This document shows, piece by piece, positions 1-6,940 of a stretch of DNA of 10,616 bases. Source of the DNA: Sphingobium sp. Its GTDB lineage: Bacteria; Pseudomonadota; Alphaproteobacteria; Sphingomonadales; Sphingomonadaceae. The stretch spans positions 1 to 10,616 of the forward strand of contig JASBTC010000267.1 of the NCBI GenBank assembly GCA_030148625.1, written 5' to 3'. The notes below the pieces were generated by a model that did no database searches, had not been told where the DNA came from, and saw only the letters and a program-made list of their open reading frames with translations. The position numbers and the translations under genes were made by a program. Position 1 is the stretch's first letter, and every line of letters begins with the position of its first letter.

Positions 1-8
1 GGCGCAGC

Positions 9-121
9 CGTGGGGAGAGGGACCATGCGCAGCCTGGTGGAGGGGAGCCGCGGAGCGGCTTGCGGTGTCGAAATTCCCCTCCACCACTCCAGCTTATGCT
101 GGAGCGGTCCCCCTCCCCACG
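9..121. repeat. Multi-armed nested palindromic intergenic repeat
   Basis: The outer arms, 9-24 and 106-121, pair at 15 of 16 positions. A second pair of arms, 35-46 and 75-86, is perfectly complementary over 12 bases. Two small hairpins lie inside: 46-60 (6 bp stem) and 87-104 (7 bp stem, 4-base loop). The whole could fold as a branched, cruciform-like structure. The G-rich left half and C-rich right half resemble dispersed intergenic repeats that I recall from sphingomonad genomes, but I cannot search for copies here. The element lies upstream of the MHS transporter and contains no credible gene. It ends about 85 bases before that start codon, so it could also influence the transporter's leader RNA. 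Confidence 0.7.
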
Positions 122-137
122 CTACGCGCAGGGAGGA

Positions 138-178
138 TTTAACGGTCCGATTTCCCGCTTTTGCGCCGAAGCGTTAAA
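138..178. promoter_or_regulatory. Spaced inverted repeat in the transporter leader
   Basis: TTTAACG at 138-144 is matched by its exact reverse complement CGTTAAA at 172-178, with 27 bases between. It lies 28 bases before the MHS transporter start codon, in the non-repeat part of the leader. It could be a stem or a bipartite operator, but a 7-base match at this spacing could also arise by chance. Confidence 0.2.
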
Positions 179-206
179 CGGCTATGGCGCTGACCGGGGA
201 GAGGTC

Positions 207-1475
207 ATGACCAATAAAAGCATATCCGCGCCGTCCAACCGTCGCATCCTGTTCGCGAGCCTCGTCGGCACGTCGGTCGAGTTCTACGATTTCTATATCT
301 ATGCGACCGCGGCGGCATTGGTGTTCGGGCCGCTATTCTTCCCGTCGAGCGATCCGGGCATGGAGATGCTGCTCTCCTATGCCAGCCTCGGCACCGCCTT
401 TATCGCGCGGCCGGTCGGCGCCTGGGTGTTCGGTCATTATGGCGACCGGATCGGGCGAAAATCGACGCTGGTCGCCTCATTGATGATGATGGGCGGATCG
501 ACGTTGCTGATCGCGTTCCTGCCGACCTATGCGACCGCCGGCATCTGGGCGCCGATCCTGCTCAACATCCTGCGTTTCGGCCAGGGTTTCGGCCTGGGTG
601 GTGAATGGGGTGGGGCAGCGCTGCTCGCGGTCGAGAATGCCCCGCCGGGGCGTCGCGGCCGCTATGGCATGGTCCCGCAACTCGGGGCGCCGGTGGGATT
701 CATCGCCGCCAACGGGCTGTTCCTGATCCTCGGCACGATGATGACCACCGATCAGTTCTTCGCCTGGGGCTGGCGTATCCCGTTCCTGCTCAGCATCATA
801 CTGGTCGGCGTGGGGCTCTGGGTCCGCCTCAAGATCACCGAAACCCCCGCCTTCGCCGCGGTGCTGGAGGAGGGGCCGCCGCCCGCGGTACCGATGGGCG
901 AGTTGTTGCGGGATCACTGGAAAGTGACGGTCGGTGCCACCTTTGGCGTGATCGCCTGTTTCGCGGTCTATTATCTCTCTACGGCCTTCGCGCTCGGCTA
1001 TGCGACCAAGACGCTGGGCATCGATCGGCAGGTCTTCCTGTCGATGCAGATCGGCGCGATCATGTTCATGGCGCTGGGCATCTGTCTGGCGGGCTTGTGG
1101 TCCGACCGGATCGGTGCCGGACGCGTGCTGATCTACGGCACGATGGCGGCGATTGTGACCGGGCTGTTGCTCGCCCCGGCGCTCGAATCCGGCTCGCTCG
1201 CCATCATCTTCATCGGGCTCAGCGTCGCGCTGTTCGTGATGGGCTTCGTCTACGGCCCGCTCGGCGCATGGCTGCCCAGCCTGTTCCCGACGCGGGTGCG
1301 CTATACCGGCGTGTCGATGACATTCAACGTGGCGGGCATCGTCGGCGGCGGGCTGACGCCGGTCGCGGCGCAGGCGCTGTCGGATTATGGCGGGCTGATC
1401 TGGGTCGGCGTGTATCTCGCGGCCGCGTCGTCGATCAGCCTGGTGGCACTGCTCGCGCTGGGTGCACGGGATTAG
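207..1475 (+). CDS. MFS transporter, metabolite:H+ symporter (MHS) family
   Basis: This is a 422-residue inner-membrane transporter of the major facilitator superfamily, MHS type, which carries organic acids or zwitterions (alpha-ketoglutarate, citrate, proline/betaine and similar) with protons. The substrate cannot be read from the sequence. Family marks include VEFYDFYIY at residues 24-32 in TM1, the loop 2-3 motif GHYGDRIGRK at 76-85, the MHS signature RFGQGFGLGGEWGGA at 123-137 and FPTRVRYTGVS at 360-370. Hydrophobic stretches allow 12 membrane segments. I chose the ATG at 207 because GGGGAGAGG (195-203) lies just upstream and the protein then starts like its relatives. The frame is open back to 60, but that would translate the palindromic repeat. 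The gene appears monocistronic and converges with rsmD across a 46-base palindrome. Confidence 0.9.
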   Translation: MTNKSISAPSNRRILFASLVGTSVEFYDFYIYATAAALVFGPLFFPSSDPGMEMLLSYASLGTAFIARPVGAWVFGHYGDRIGRKSTLVASLMMMGGSTLLIAFLPTYATAGIWAPILLNILRFGQGFGLGGEWGGAALLAVENAPPGRRGRYGMVPQLGAPVGFIAANGLFLILGTMMTTDQFFAWGWRIPFLLSIILVGVGLWVRLKITETPAFAAVLEEGPPPAVPMGELLRDHWKVTVGATFGVIACFAVYYLSTAFALGYATKTLGIDRQVFLSMQIGAIMFMALGICLAGLWSDRIGAGRVLIYGTMAAIVTGLLLAPALESGSLAIIFIGLSVALFVMGFVYGPLGAWLPSLFPTRVRYTGVSMTFNVAGIVGGGLTPVAAQALSDYGGLIWVGVYLAAASSISLVALLALGARD

Positions 1476-1485
1476 GGCCGGCCAA

Positions 1486-1531
1486 CTCACTTTCCGTCAT
1501 TCCCGCGAACGCGGGAATGACGGAAAGTGAG
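1486..1531. repeat. Perfect 46-base palindrome between convergent genes
   Basis: The 22-base arms 1486-1507 and 1510-1531 are exact reverse complements around a central AA. The core GTCATTCCCGCG / CGCGGGAATGAC is a repeat type I recall as common between genes in sphingomonads and other proteobacteria. It lies 10 bases after the MHS transporter stop and about 50 bases beyond the rsmD stop, so it could end transcription or protect RNA 3' ends in both directions. There is no run of T after either arm, so it is not a textbook intrinsic terminator. Confidence 0.8.
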
Positions 1532-1583
1532 ATCGATAAGGGGCAGGTGGGCTGGATCATCGGCCCGGCACCGCCGATCCCGA

Positions 1584-2120
1584 TCAATCCATGGTCAGCA
1601 GGGTCAGCTTCGCCTTGCCGTGGACACGCTCGACGGCAACGGTGAATCCCGGAATCTCGACCGCCTCTCGGGCGCCGGTCTCCAGGCTGACCCAGGTGCC
1701 CGGGGCGATCGCGCCCCGCGTGACGAGTCCGGCCAGCGCCTTTTGACCCAACCCGCTGTCATAGGGCGGGTCGAGCATGACGAGGTCGAAGGGCCCCATC
1801 AGCGGCGACAATGCCGATTGGGCGCGGATATCGGCGCGGTCGCCGGCCTTCAGCGCATCGGCATTGGCCCGCAGCGATGCGATTGCCGCGCGATCCTGTT
1901 CGACGAAGGTGCAGCGCGCCGCGCCGCGCGACAGCGCTTCCAGCCCGAGCGCGCCGGTGCCCGCGAACAGGTCGGCCACCCGCAATTCCTCGAAATTGCC
2001 GAGGCGGCTGGCAAGCATCGAGAACAGCGCCTCGCGCGTGCGGTCGGCGGTCGGCCGGGTTGCGTCCCCGACCGGCGCGCGCAGCACCCGGCCGCGCCAA
2101 TCCCCGGCGATTATCCGCAT
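1584..2120 (-). CDS. rsmD: 16S rRNA (guanine(966)-N(2))-methyltransferase RsmD
   Basis: This 178-residue protein is a SAM-dependent methyltransferase that, in its family, methylates the exocyclic amine of G966 in 16S rRNA in assembled 30S particles. The start MRIIAGDWRGRVL is typical of RsmD, and RPTADRTREALFS at residues 22-34 is the conserved family block. The SAM-binding motif I is DLFAGTGALG at 50-59, an acidic residue at 74 (FVEQD) fits the ribose contact, and the catalytic motif DPPY is at 117-120. The length matches the family. It starts 31 bases after the stop of the pseudouridine synthase on the same strand, so the two rRNA-modification genes are probably cotranscribed. The Shine-Dalgarno is weak (GGAT about 8 bases before the ATG), which suggests dependence on upstream translation. 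Confidence 0.95.
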   Translation of the reverse strand: MRIIAGDWRGRVLRAPVGDATRPTADRTREALFSMLASRLGNFEELRVADLFAGTGALGLEALSRGAARCTFVEQDRAAIASLRANADALKAGDRADIRAQSALSPLMGPFDLVMLDPPYDSGLGQKALAGLVTRGAIAPGTWVSLETGAREAVEIPGFTVAVERVHGKAKLTLLTMD

Positions 2121-2151
2121 ATCGCCGATCCGTCGGCCGATGACGCGGACG

Positions 2152-3624
2152 TCACTTCAGCCCTTTCCTGAACGCGACGAGATCATGCTGCAGCACTTCG
2201 TCGACCGCACCGCTGGGCAGGTCACCCAGTGATAGCGTGCCATAGGATGTCCGGATCAGGCGTGAGACCTGGAGGCCGAGATGCTCGAGCACCCGGCGGA
2301 CCTCGCGGTTCTTGCCTTCGGTGAGCTTCATCTCGACCCAGACATTGGCGCCGGTGCGGCGCTCCAGATTGGCGTCGATCGAACCATAGCGCACGCCCTC
2401 GATCTCGACGCCTTCGATCAGATCCTCCAGCTGCGCCTGGGAGACGTGGCCATAGGCGCGCGCGCGATAGCTGCGGACCACGCCGGAGCGCGGCAGCTCG
2501 AGCTGCCGCTTGAGCTCGCCATCGGTGGTCAGCAGCAGCAGCCCTTCGGTATTGAGGTCGAGCCGGCCGACGGGGATCACGCGCGGCAGATCCTCGGGCA
2601 GCTTGTCGTAGATGGTCGGGCGGCCAGTGAAGTCGCGCTCCGCGGTGAGCAGACCGGCTGGCTTATGGTAACGGAACAGGCGCGTCGGTGCCGCCGCCTG
2701 GACCGGCGTACCGTCCACGGTGATGCCGTTCAGCGAGGTCAGGATCGTCGCGGGCGTGTCCAGCGGCGTGCCGTTCAGCTCGATGCGTCCTTCCTCGATC
2801 ATCCGCTCGATCTCGCGGCGTGACGCGATGCCCGCGCGAGCAAGCAGCTTGGCGATGCGCTGGCCGGTCTTGGGATCTGCCTGCGCATCGGTTGCCGGGA
2901 TCGCATTCGGGTTTGCGCTGGGAGCGGCCTTGGCGAAGGGTTTTGGGCCGGTGCTGGAACTGCGCTTCGGCTCTGCCCTGGGATAGGGCTTTGGACCAGC
3001 ATCCGCACCGCGTCGTGCTTCGGGTCTGCCAAAGGGTTTCGCACCGGTGTCGGCACCGCGCCGTGCGTCGGGCTTGCCGAAGGGCTTCGGACCGGCCTCG
3101 GCGCCGCGCCGTGAGTCAGGCTTGCCGAAGGGCTTCGAGCCGGCATCGGCACCGCGCCGTGCATCGGGCCTGCCAAAGGGTTTCGAGCCGGCCTCGGCGC
3201 CGCGCCGTGTGTCGGGCCTGCCGAAGGGCTTTGAACCGCCCTCGGCGCCGCGCCGTGCATCGGATTTGCCAAAGGGCTTCGAACCAGCCTCGGCACCGCG
3301 CCGCGCGTCGGGTTTGCCGAAGGGCTTCGAACCGGCATCGGCACCGCGCCGCGTATTGGCTTTGCCATGGGGCTTCGCGCTGGTGTCGCCGCGCTTTGCC
3401 TCGGCCTTGGAATAGAGCTTCGAGTCGGCGTCGCCGCCGCGTCTTGCATTGGCTTTGGCATAGGGTTTCGAGCCGGCGTCGGCATCGCGCTTTGGACCAG
3501 CCTTGGAATGAGGCTTGGAAGCGTCCTTGGCGCCGGACTTCGGGCCGCCTTTGGGATCGGGCCTGGAGCCCGTTTTGGGACCGGATTTACGACCGGTCTT
3601 CGCGTTATGCGGCGGCGGGGGCAC
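2152..3624 (-). CDS. rluB: 23S rRNA pseudouridine synthase, RsuA/RluB family, with repeat-built N-terminal extension
   Basis: This enzyme isomerises a uridine in rRNA to pseudouridine. RluB (23S U2605) is the likely family member, but RsuA and RluE share the fold. In the 490-residue protein an S4 RNA-binding domain starts near residue 254 (GQRIAKLLARAGIASRREIE) and runs to about 300. The catalytic block GRLDLNTEGLLLLTTDG follows at 353-369, with Asp356 the expected nucleophile. KLTEGKNREVRR at about 433-444 is another family block. Residues 1-253 are disordered-looking, rich in K, R, G, P and A, with 16-residue repeats. I chose the GTG at 3624 because GGAG lies 7 bases upstream. An ATG at 3663 (adding 13 residues) is an alternative without a clear ribosome site. 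The frame stays open to 4164, but that part is antisense to the response regulator. It probably heads an operon with rsmD. Confidence 0.88.
   Translation of the reverse strand: MPPPPHNAKTGRKSGPKTGSRPDPKGGPKSGAKDASKPHSKAGPKRDADAGSKPYAKANARRGGDADSKLYSKAEAKRGDTSAKPHGKANTRRGADAGSKPFGKPDARRGAEAGSKPFGKSDARRGAEGGSKPFGRPDTRRGAEAGSKPFGRPDARRGADAGSKPFGKPDSRRGAEAGPKPFGKPDARRGADTGAKPFGRPEARRGADAGPKPYPRAEPKRSSSTGPKPFAKAAPSANPNAIPATDAQADPKTGQRIAKLLARAGIASRREIERMIEEGRIELNGTPLDTPATILTSLNGITVDGTPVQAAAPTRLFRYHKPAGLLTAERDFTGRPTIYDKLPEDLPRVIPVGRLDLNTEGLLLLTTDGELKRQLELPRSGVVRSYRARAYGHVSQAQLEDLIEGVEIEGVRYGSIDANLERRTGANVWVEMKLTEGKNREVRRVLEHLGLQVSRLIRTSYGTLSLGDLPSGAVDEVLQHDLVAFRKGLK
2947..3471 (-). repeat. Tandem 48-base coding repeat inside the pseudouridine synthase gene
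   Basis: Eleven consecutive in-frame units encode residues 52-226 of the synthase. The seven central units (2995-3330) follow the consensus SKPFGKPDARRGAEAG. The outer units are degenerate, for example SKPYAKANARRGGDAD and PKPYPRAEPKRSSSTG, and one is a residue short. Units differ at many synonymous sites (GGC/GGT, TCG/TCA, AAG/AAA) while the Lys, Phe and Arg-Arg positions persist. That suggests an old array kept for its protein sequence rather than a fresh slippage product. Each unit carries 4-5 basic and 2 acidic residues. Because 48 is a multiple of three, the opposite strand is also open through the array, which creates false genes. Confidence 0.9.
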
Positions 3625-3711
3625 GGGCAGACTCCGGAACAAAATGAATCGATGCGCGCTCATTGGCGAGCGGCTATGCGCTACGCGTATCGCGAAAGGA
3701 CAAGCGCATAG

Positions 3712-4137
3712 ATGCTGTTTGGGCGCAAGCAAAGGCTGATCAACCGGCTGCTTATCGTAGAGGATGAGCCGTTGGTGGCGTTCGACCTCGAAAATGCCCT
3801 GACTCATGCGGGTTATCAGGTGGTCGCGACGGTCGATCGCTATCGCGATGCGATGGCGGTGATCGAGGCAGAACCGCTCGATCTGGTCCTGAGCGACGTG
3901 AAACTGACCGGGAAACGCGATGGCGTCGATCTGGCGCGTGCGGTGAAGCCGCGCGGGCTCCGGCTGATGTTCGTGACCGCAAGCTGCCCGATCGATGCGC
4001 CGGACTTGTCGATCGGCTGCCTCGCCAAGCCCTATGGGCACAGGGAGCTGCTCGATGCGCTCGCGGTGGTCGATGCGACCTTGGGGGGCAAGCGCCCGAA
4101 GCGGCTGCCGGTGGGATTGAGTCTCTACGCGCTCTAG
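3712..4137 (+). CDS. Single-domain response regulator (CheY-like receiver)
   Basis: This 141-residue protein is a lone receiver domain with no DNA-binding or enzymatic output domain, so it probably acts by protein-protein contact in a phosphorelay. The acidic pocket is E17-D18-E19 (LLIVEDEP). The phosphoacceptor is D62 in LSDVKL, the switch Thr is T89 in FVTAS, and the conserved Lys is K106 in LAKPY. All key residues are present, so it should be phosphorylatable. AAAGGA at 3695-3700 is the likely ribosome site, 11 bases before the ATG. No histidine kinase is nearby. It is divergent from the pseudouridine synthase, with 87 bases between the starts holding both promoters. Its last codons and stop run into the hairpin repeat: the terminal GCTCTAG includes the TAG stop. 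Stand-alone alphaproteobacterial regulators such as CpdR or DivK are similar in form, but I cannot assign it to either. Confidence 0.88.
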   Translation: MLFGRKQRLINRLLIVEDEPLVAFDLENALTHAGYQVVATVDRYRDAMAVIEAEPLDLVLSDVKLTGKRDGVDLARAVKPRGLRLMFVTASCPIDAPDLSIGCLAKPYGHRELLDALAVVDATLGGKRPKRLPVGLSLYAL

Positions 4138-4343
4138 GAGCGATTTGTAGTTCGATGGAATCATCGAACGACTCGAAAATCGCGTTTAAACAAACATCTA
4201 GAGTGATTTCGAGGCAGGTGGAATCACCTGCCGGCTCGGAAATCACGGTCAACAAGGGACGTTCTGAGTCTGTCCGGTTCAATCTGAACCGGACAGACTC
4301 CAGAGCAGGCGATCCGCTTCCGTTGAAGCACAGCCTGCTCTAG
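4132..4343. repeat. Cluster of four nested hairpins between convergent genes
   Basis: This is all of the 221-base gap between the response regulator and the Rieske gene that shows structure. Hairpin 1 (4140-4183) has outer arms GCGATTT/AAATCGC and an inner stem GTTCGATG/CATCGAAC with loop GAAT. Hairpin 2 (4203-4246) has outer arms GTGATTTC/GAAATCAC, GAG/CTC and an inner stem GCAGGTG/CACCTGC, again with loop GAAT. Hairpin 3 (4266-4300) has perfect 16-base arms and loop ATC. Hairpin 4 (4302-4341) has 9-base outer arms AGAGCAGGC/GCCTGCTCT and an inner GCTTC/GAAGC. GCTCTAG stands at both ends (4131-4137 and 4337-4343), and a related TCTAGAG at 4198-4204. It looks like a composite of palindromic units. 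It may also end transcription from both sides, although no T-run follows the stems. Confidence 0.75.
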
Positions 4344-4358
4344 AGAACGGCACGCCGG

Positions 4359-5489
4359 TCAGCCCAGGTGCGCGTCCACCGTATCGTGGAACGTGCGGAT
4401 GCCGGTCTCCAGCGTGCCGAGCGTCAGCCGTTCGATCGCGCCGGAGGCGAGACCTTCCTGGCCCAGCGCCGCGGCGCGGAAATCCTCGCCCGCGAAGACG
4501 CCTTCATCGAGCAAGGTCCAGCTCCGTTCCCAATGCGCCAGCGCCTTGTCGGTCGCGGGCGGTTCGGGGATCAGCATGAAATCCTCGACCAGCACACGGT
4601 CCACCGCGCGGGGCATCAGCACCATCAGGTTCACATAATCGGGACTGACGATGATGACGGTGGCGGGAAACAGCTGATAGGCGAAGGTGATGCTCGCGCG
4701 CAGCGACTGCCAGTCGTTCAGGTCGAGCGCCGCGACCGCGGCCTCGCGGCCGACCGCGGAGCGCTGATGCGGGCCGATCGTGTCTCCGCTCGTCACCCCG
4801 TCCTGAAAGAAGGGGCCGATCGTGTCGGCATGGAGCCGCTGGACGTGATAGCTTTCCAGGAACGCGTCCATGATCAGCTTCCAGTTGGCGGGCACGTCAT
4901 GGGTCCGGCGGCGGAACAGATGCTGGCCGCCAAGCGCGAAAGCGTCGAAATCATGCGACAGCGTTTCCGCCCCGGCAAAATCGGCCTGCTCGGCGAAGGA
5001 GAACCAGATCAGCCCGCCTGCTTCGAAGGTCGGGAGCTTCACCAGCCCGAAATCCTGCTTGTCGAGCCCCGGAAAACTGTCCGGCCGCGGCATGCCGGCA
5101 AGCGAGCCGTCGAGTTTGTAGGTCCAGGCATGATAGGGGCAGACGAGCCGGGGCGCGCAGACGGCTTCGCCGCCTTCGACCAGGCGCGTGCCGCGATGCC
5201 GGCAGACATTGCGAAAGACATGCGCCACCCCCTTGCCGTCGCGCGCGATCAGCAGCGGCGTGCCGAATCCGTCATGTGGCACCGCCATATTGGGACGCGG
5301 CAGCAGCGCCGACGGTGCGATCACCTGGGGCAGGCCGCGGAACAATCTTTCCTGTTCGGTGTCGAAGCGGACCGGGTCGGTATAGGCGCTGGCGGGAACG
5401 CTGGTGACGCCTTCGCCGGTGCGCGGGCAGCCATGCGCGATCGCATCCGCCAGCGCGAGCTGGCCCGAAGTGGGGGTGAGCGCGTTCAT
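4359..5489 (-). CDS. Rieske non-heme iron oxygenase, alpha subunit
   Basis: This 376-residue protein belongs to the aromatic ring-hydroxylating oxygenase alpha subunit superfamily, which uses a Rieske [2Fe-2S] cluster to feed electrons to a mononuclear iron that activates O2. The Rieske ligands are C96-x-H98 (NVCRHRG) and C117-x-x-H120 (CPYHAW). The catalytic block [19 protein letters not shown] (202-220) supplies H215 and H220, with E212 in the bridging position usually held by Asp. D336 in [14 protein letters not shown] is the likely third iron ligand. The start at 5489 is supported by GGAGAGGA 8 bases upstream; a start 17 codons earlier has no such site. No beta subunit, ferredoxin or reductase is adjacent, so it must borrow electrons from elsewhere. 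The substrate is unknown: aromatic acids, quaternary amines or others are possible. It is divergent from ampG. Confidence 0.88.
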   Translation of the reverse strand: MNALTPTSGQLALADAIAHGCPRTGEGVTSVPASAYTDPVRFDTEQERLFRGLPQVIAPSALLPRPNMAVPHDGFGTPLLIARDGKGVAHVFRNVCRHRGTRLVEGGEAVCAPRLVCPYHAWTYKLDGSLAGMPRPDSFPGLDKQDFGLVKLPTFEAGGLIWFSFAEQADFAGAETLSHDFDAFALGGQHLFRRRTHDVPANWKLIMDAFLESYHVQRLHADTIGPFFQDGVTSGDTIGPHQRSAVGREAAVAALDLNDWQSLRASITFAYQLFPATVIIVSPDYVNLMVLMPRAVDRVLVEDFMLIPEPPATDKALAHWERSWTLLDEGVFAGEDFRAAALGQEGLASGAIERLTLGTLETGIRTFHDTVDAHLG

Positions 5490-5558
5490 GCCGCAATTCC
5501 TCTCCGTTCGCGGTATTCCGGTTGTTCTGGGGCTAGGCATATCCCAGAAATTCTATAG

Positions 5559-5571
5559 TTTCCCGCGGAAA
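5559..5571. promoter_or_regulatory. Small palindrome in the Rieske/ampG divergent promoter region
   Basis: TTTCCCGCGGAAA has 5-base arms (TTTCC/GGAAA) around CGC. It sits 22 bases before the ampG start and 69 bases from the Rieske start, next to an AT-rich TATAGT (5554-5559). The divergent region (5490-5593) must hold promoters for both genes, so this is a candidate operator, but nothing identifies a regulator. A second weak pair, TCTGGG/CCCAGA, spans about 5526-5548. Confidence 0.25.
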
Positions 5572-5593
5572 TTGAAGGGGCGGGGTAAGGTTC

Positions 5594-6940
5594 ATGGCTG
5601 ACGCTACGGCATCGGGGACTTCAAGCTTTCTCGAAACAATGCGTCCTTATATACGCCCGCGTCCGCTGGCTGCGCTGCTGCTCGGCATATCGAGCGGCTT
5701 TCCGCTTGCGCTCCTCCTCGGGACGATGACTTTCTGGCTGGCGAAGGTCGGCATCGACAAGAAGACCATCGGTTTCGCGATCGGCCTGACGACGCCCTAC
5801 ACGCTGAAATTCCTGTGGGCGCCGCTGGTCGATCGGATCAATCTTCCGATCCTGACGCCGCTCTTTGGGCAACGGCGTTCATGGCTGTTTCTTGTCCAGT
5901 CGCTGCTGTTCCTGTCGGTCTGGATGCTCGGCGCGAGCCAGCCGGAACACCATCTTGGCGTCTTCGCCTTTTGGGCGATCCTGACGGCCTTTCTGGGCGC
6001 GACGCAAGACATCATCATCGACGCGTATCGGATCGAGATCCTTTCCGACGAGGAACTGCCGCACGGCACCGCGACAAATCAGCTGGGATATCGCATCGGC
6101 GCCTTTATCGCGGGTGTCGGCACGATCGCGATGGCCTCGACCGAGGGACTCAATCTGGGCTGGGCGCTTGCCTATGGCTTGACGGCGCTGTGCATCATTC
6201 CCGGCATCGTCGCCGCGATGTGGGCCGGGCCGGGCCTGCACGACAGGGCAATGAAGCGCGTCACGACGGGCGGCCAGTGGCTCAAGGATACCATCATATC
6301 GCCCTTCGCCGATTTCCTGAAGCGGCGCGGCGCGGTGCTGATCCTGTTCTTCGTCCTGCTCTACAAGGTCGGCGATGCGATGGGGCAGGGCATGCTCAAT
6401 CCGATGATCGTCGAACTGGGCTTCTCCGACACCGAGTTCATCGCGATCAACAAGGTGCTCGGTTTCTGGGGCCTGATCGTGGGAACTGCGCTTGCGGCAC
6501 CATTCATGGCCTGGCTGGGCATGGGCCGCGCGCTTTTCATCTCCGGTCTCATGATGATGCTGAGCAACTTCTTCTTCGTGATCGTCGCGCTTGCCGGGCA
6601 TTCCGTTCCGTGGCTGGCGGTCGCGATCGCGGTCGAACAGATCACCAGCGGTATCGGACTGACCGTGATGGTCACTTATTTTTCGGGCCTTTCGAGTGTG
6701 GCTTACACCGCGACCCAATTTGCGCTGCTATCCGCCCTGGCGGGCGTCGGTCGCACCTGGATGTCCACGCCGTCGGGTTATCTTGCCGAATCACTGGGCT
6801 GGCCGGGCTTCTGGCTCTTCACGATCGTGGCGGCGATTCCGGGCATGGTCCTGCTCTGGATCCTGTGGAAGCGCGGCTTCGTGGCAGAGACCGTGCGGCA
6901 ACCCGGTACTCAGGCCGTCGAGGAAAAGGCCGGCGCCTGA
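5594..6940 (+). CDS. ampG: AmpG-type muropeptide permease (MFS)
   Basis: This is a 448-residue inner-membrane permease of the AmpG branch of the major facilitator superfamily. It imports GlcNAc-anhydroMurNAc-peptides from the periplasm for cell-wall recycling and, in species with AmpR/AmpC, for beta-lactamase signalling. Diagnostic sequence includes LLLGISSGFPLALLLGTMTFWL (28-49), LKFLWAPLVDR (71-81), the family block ATQDIIIDAYRIE (136-148), LLYKVGDAM (255-263) and GYLAESLGWPGFW (395-407). Hydrophobic segments fit 12 or more helices. The short C-terminus, ending in an acidic tail, makes it slightly smaller than E. coli AmpG. The ATG at 5594 follows TAAGG closely. Its TGA overlaps the ATG of the TPR gene by one base (TGATG), so the two are translationally coupled. 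No amidase or hexosaminidase gene is adjacent. Confidence 0.9.
   Translation: MADATASGTSSFLETMRPYIRPRPLAALLLGISSGFPLALLLGTMTFWLAKVGIDKKTIGFAIGLTTPYTLKFLWAPLVDRINLPILTPLFGQRRSWLFLVQSLLFLSVWMLGASQPEHHLGVFAFWAILTAFLGATQDIIIDAYRIEILSDEELPHGTATNQLGYRIGAFIAGVGTIAMASTEGLNLGWALAYGLTALCIIPGIVAAMWAGPGLHDRAMKRVTTGGQWLKDTIISPFADFLKRRGAVLILFFVLLYKVGDAMGQGMLNPMIVELGFSDTEFIAINKVLGFWGLIVGTALAAPFMAWLGMGRALFISGLMMMLSNFFFVIVALAGHSVPWLAVAIAVEQITSGIGLTVMVTYFSGLSSVAYTATQFALLSALAGVGRTWMSTPSGYLAESLGWPGFWLFTIVAAIPGMVLLWILWKRGFVAETVRQPGTQAVEEKAGA

Noticed and set aside
60..206. N-terminal extension of the MHS transporter by 49 residues
   Set aside because: It translates the palindromic repeat, has no ribosome site, and the ATG at 207 has a strong one and gives a normal MHS N-terminus.
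477..1490. Long open frame on the minus strand opposite the MHS transporter
   Set aside because: The product is H/R/D/Q-rich with no domain, as expected for the antisense of a GC-rich gene.
2947..3471. CRISPR-like array
   Set aside because: The 48-base units abut without unique spacers and are in frame in a conserved gene, so this is a coding tandem repeat.
2820..3647. Plus-strand open frames across the tandem repeat, including a 122-residue SAPRRASGLPKGFEP repeat protein at 3047-3415
   Set aside because: The array period is a multiple of three and lacks stops on both strands. The minus strand is continuous with a genuine S4/pseudouridine synthase domain.
3625..4164. Upstream extension of the pseudouridine synthase frame
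   Set aside because: It lies antisense to a complete response regulator and shows no domain; GTG 3624 with GGAG is a better start.
4155..4343. Small plus-strand gene of 62 codons in the hairpin cluster
   Set aside because: It only translates the inverted repeats and has no ribosome site.
5815..6939. Plus-strand frame in another phase across ampG, joined to the TPR gene
   Set aside because: AmpG is clearly real in its own frame. The TPR protein begins at the ATG at 6940, and the upstream part is arginine-rich noise.
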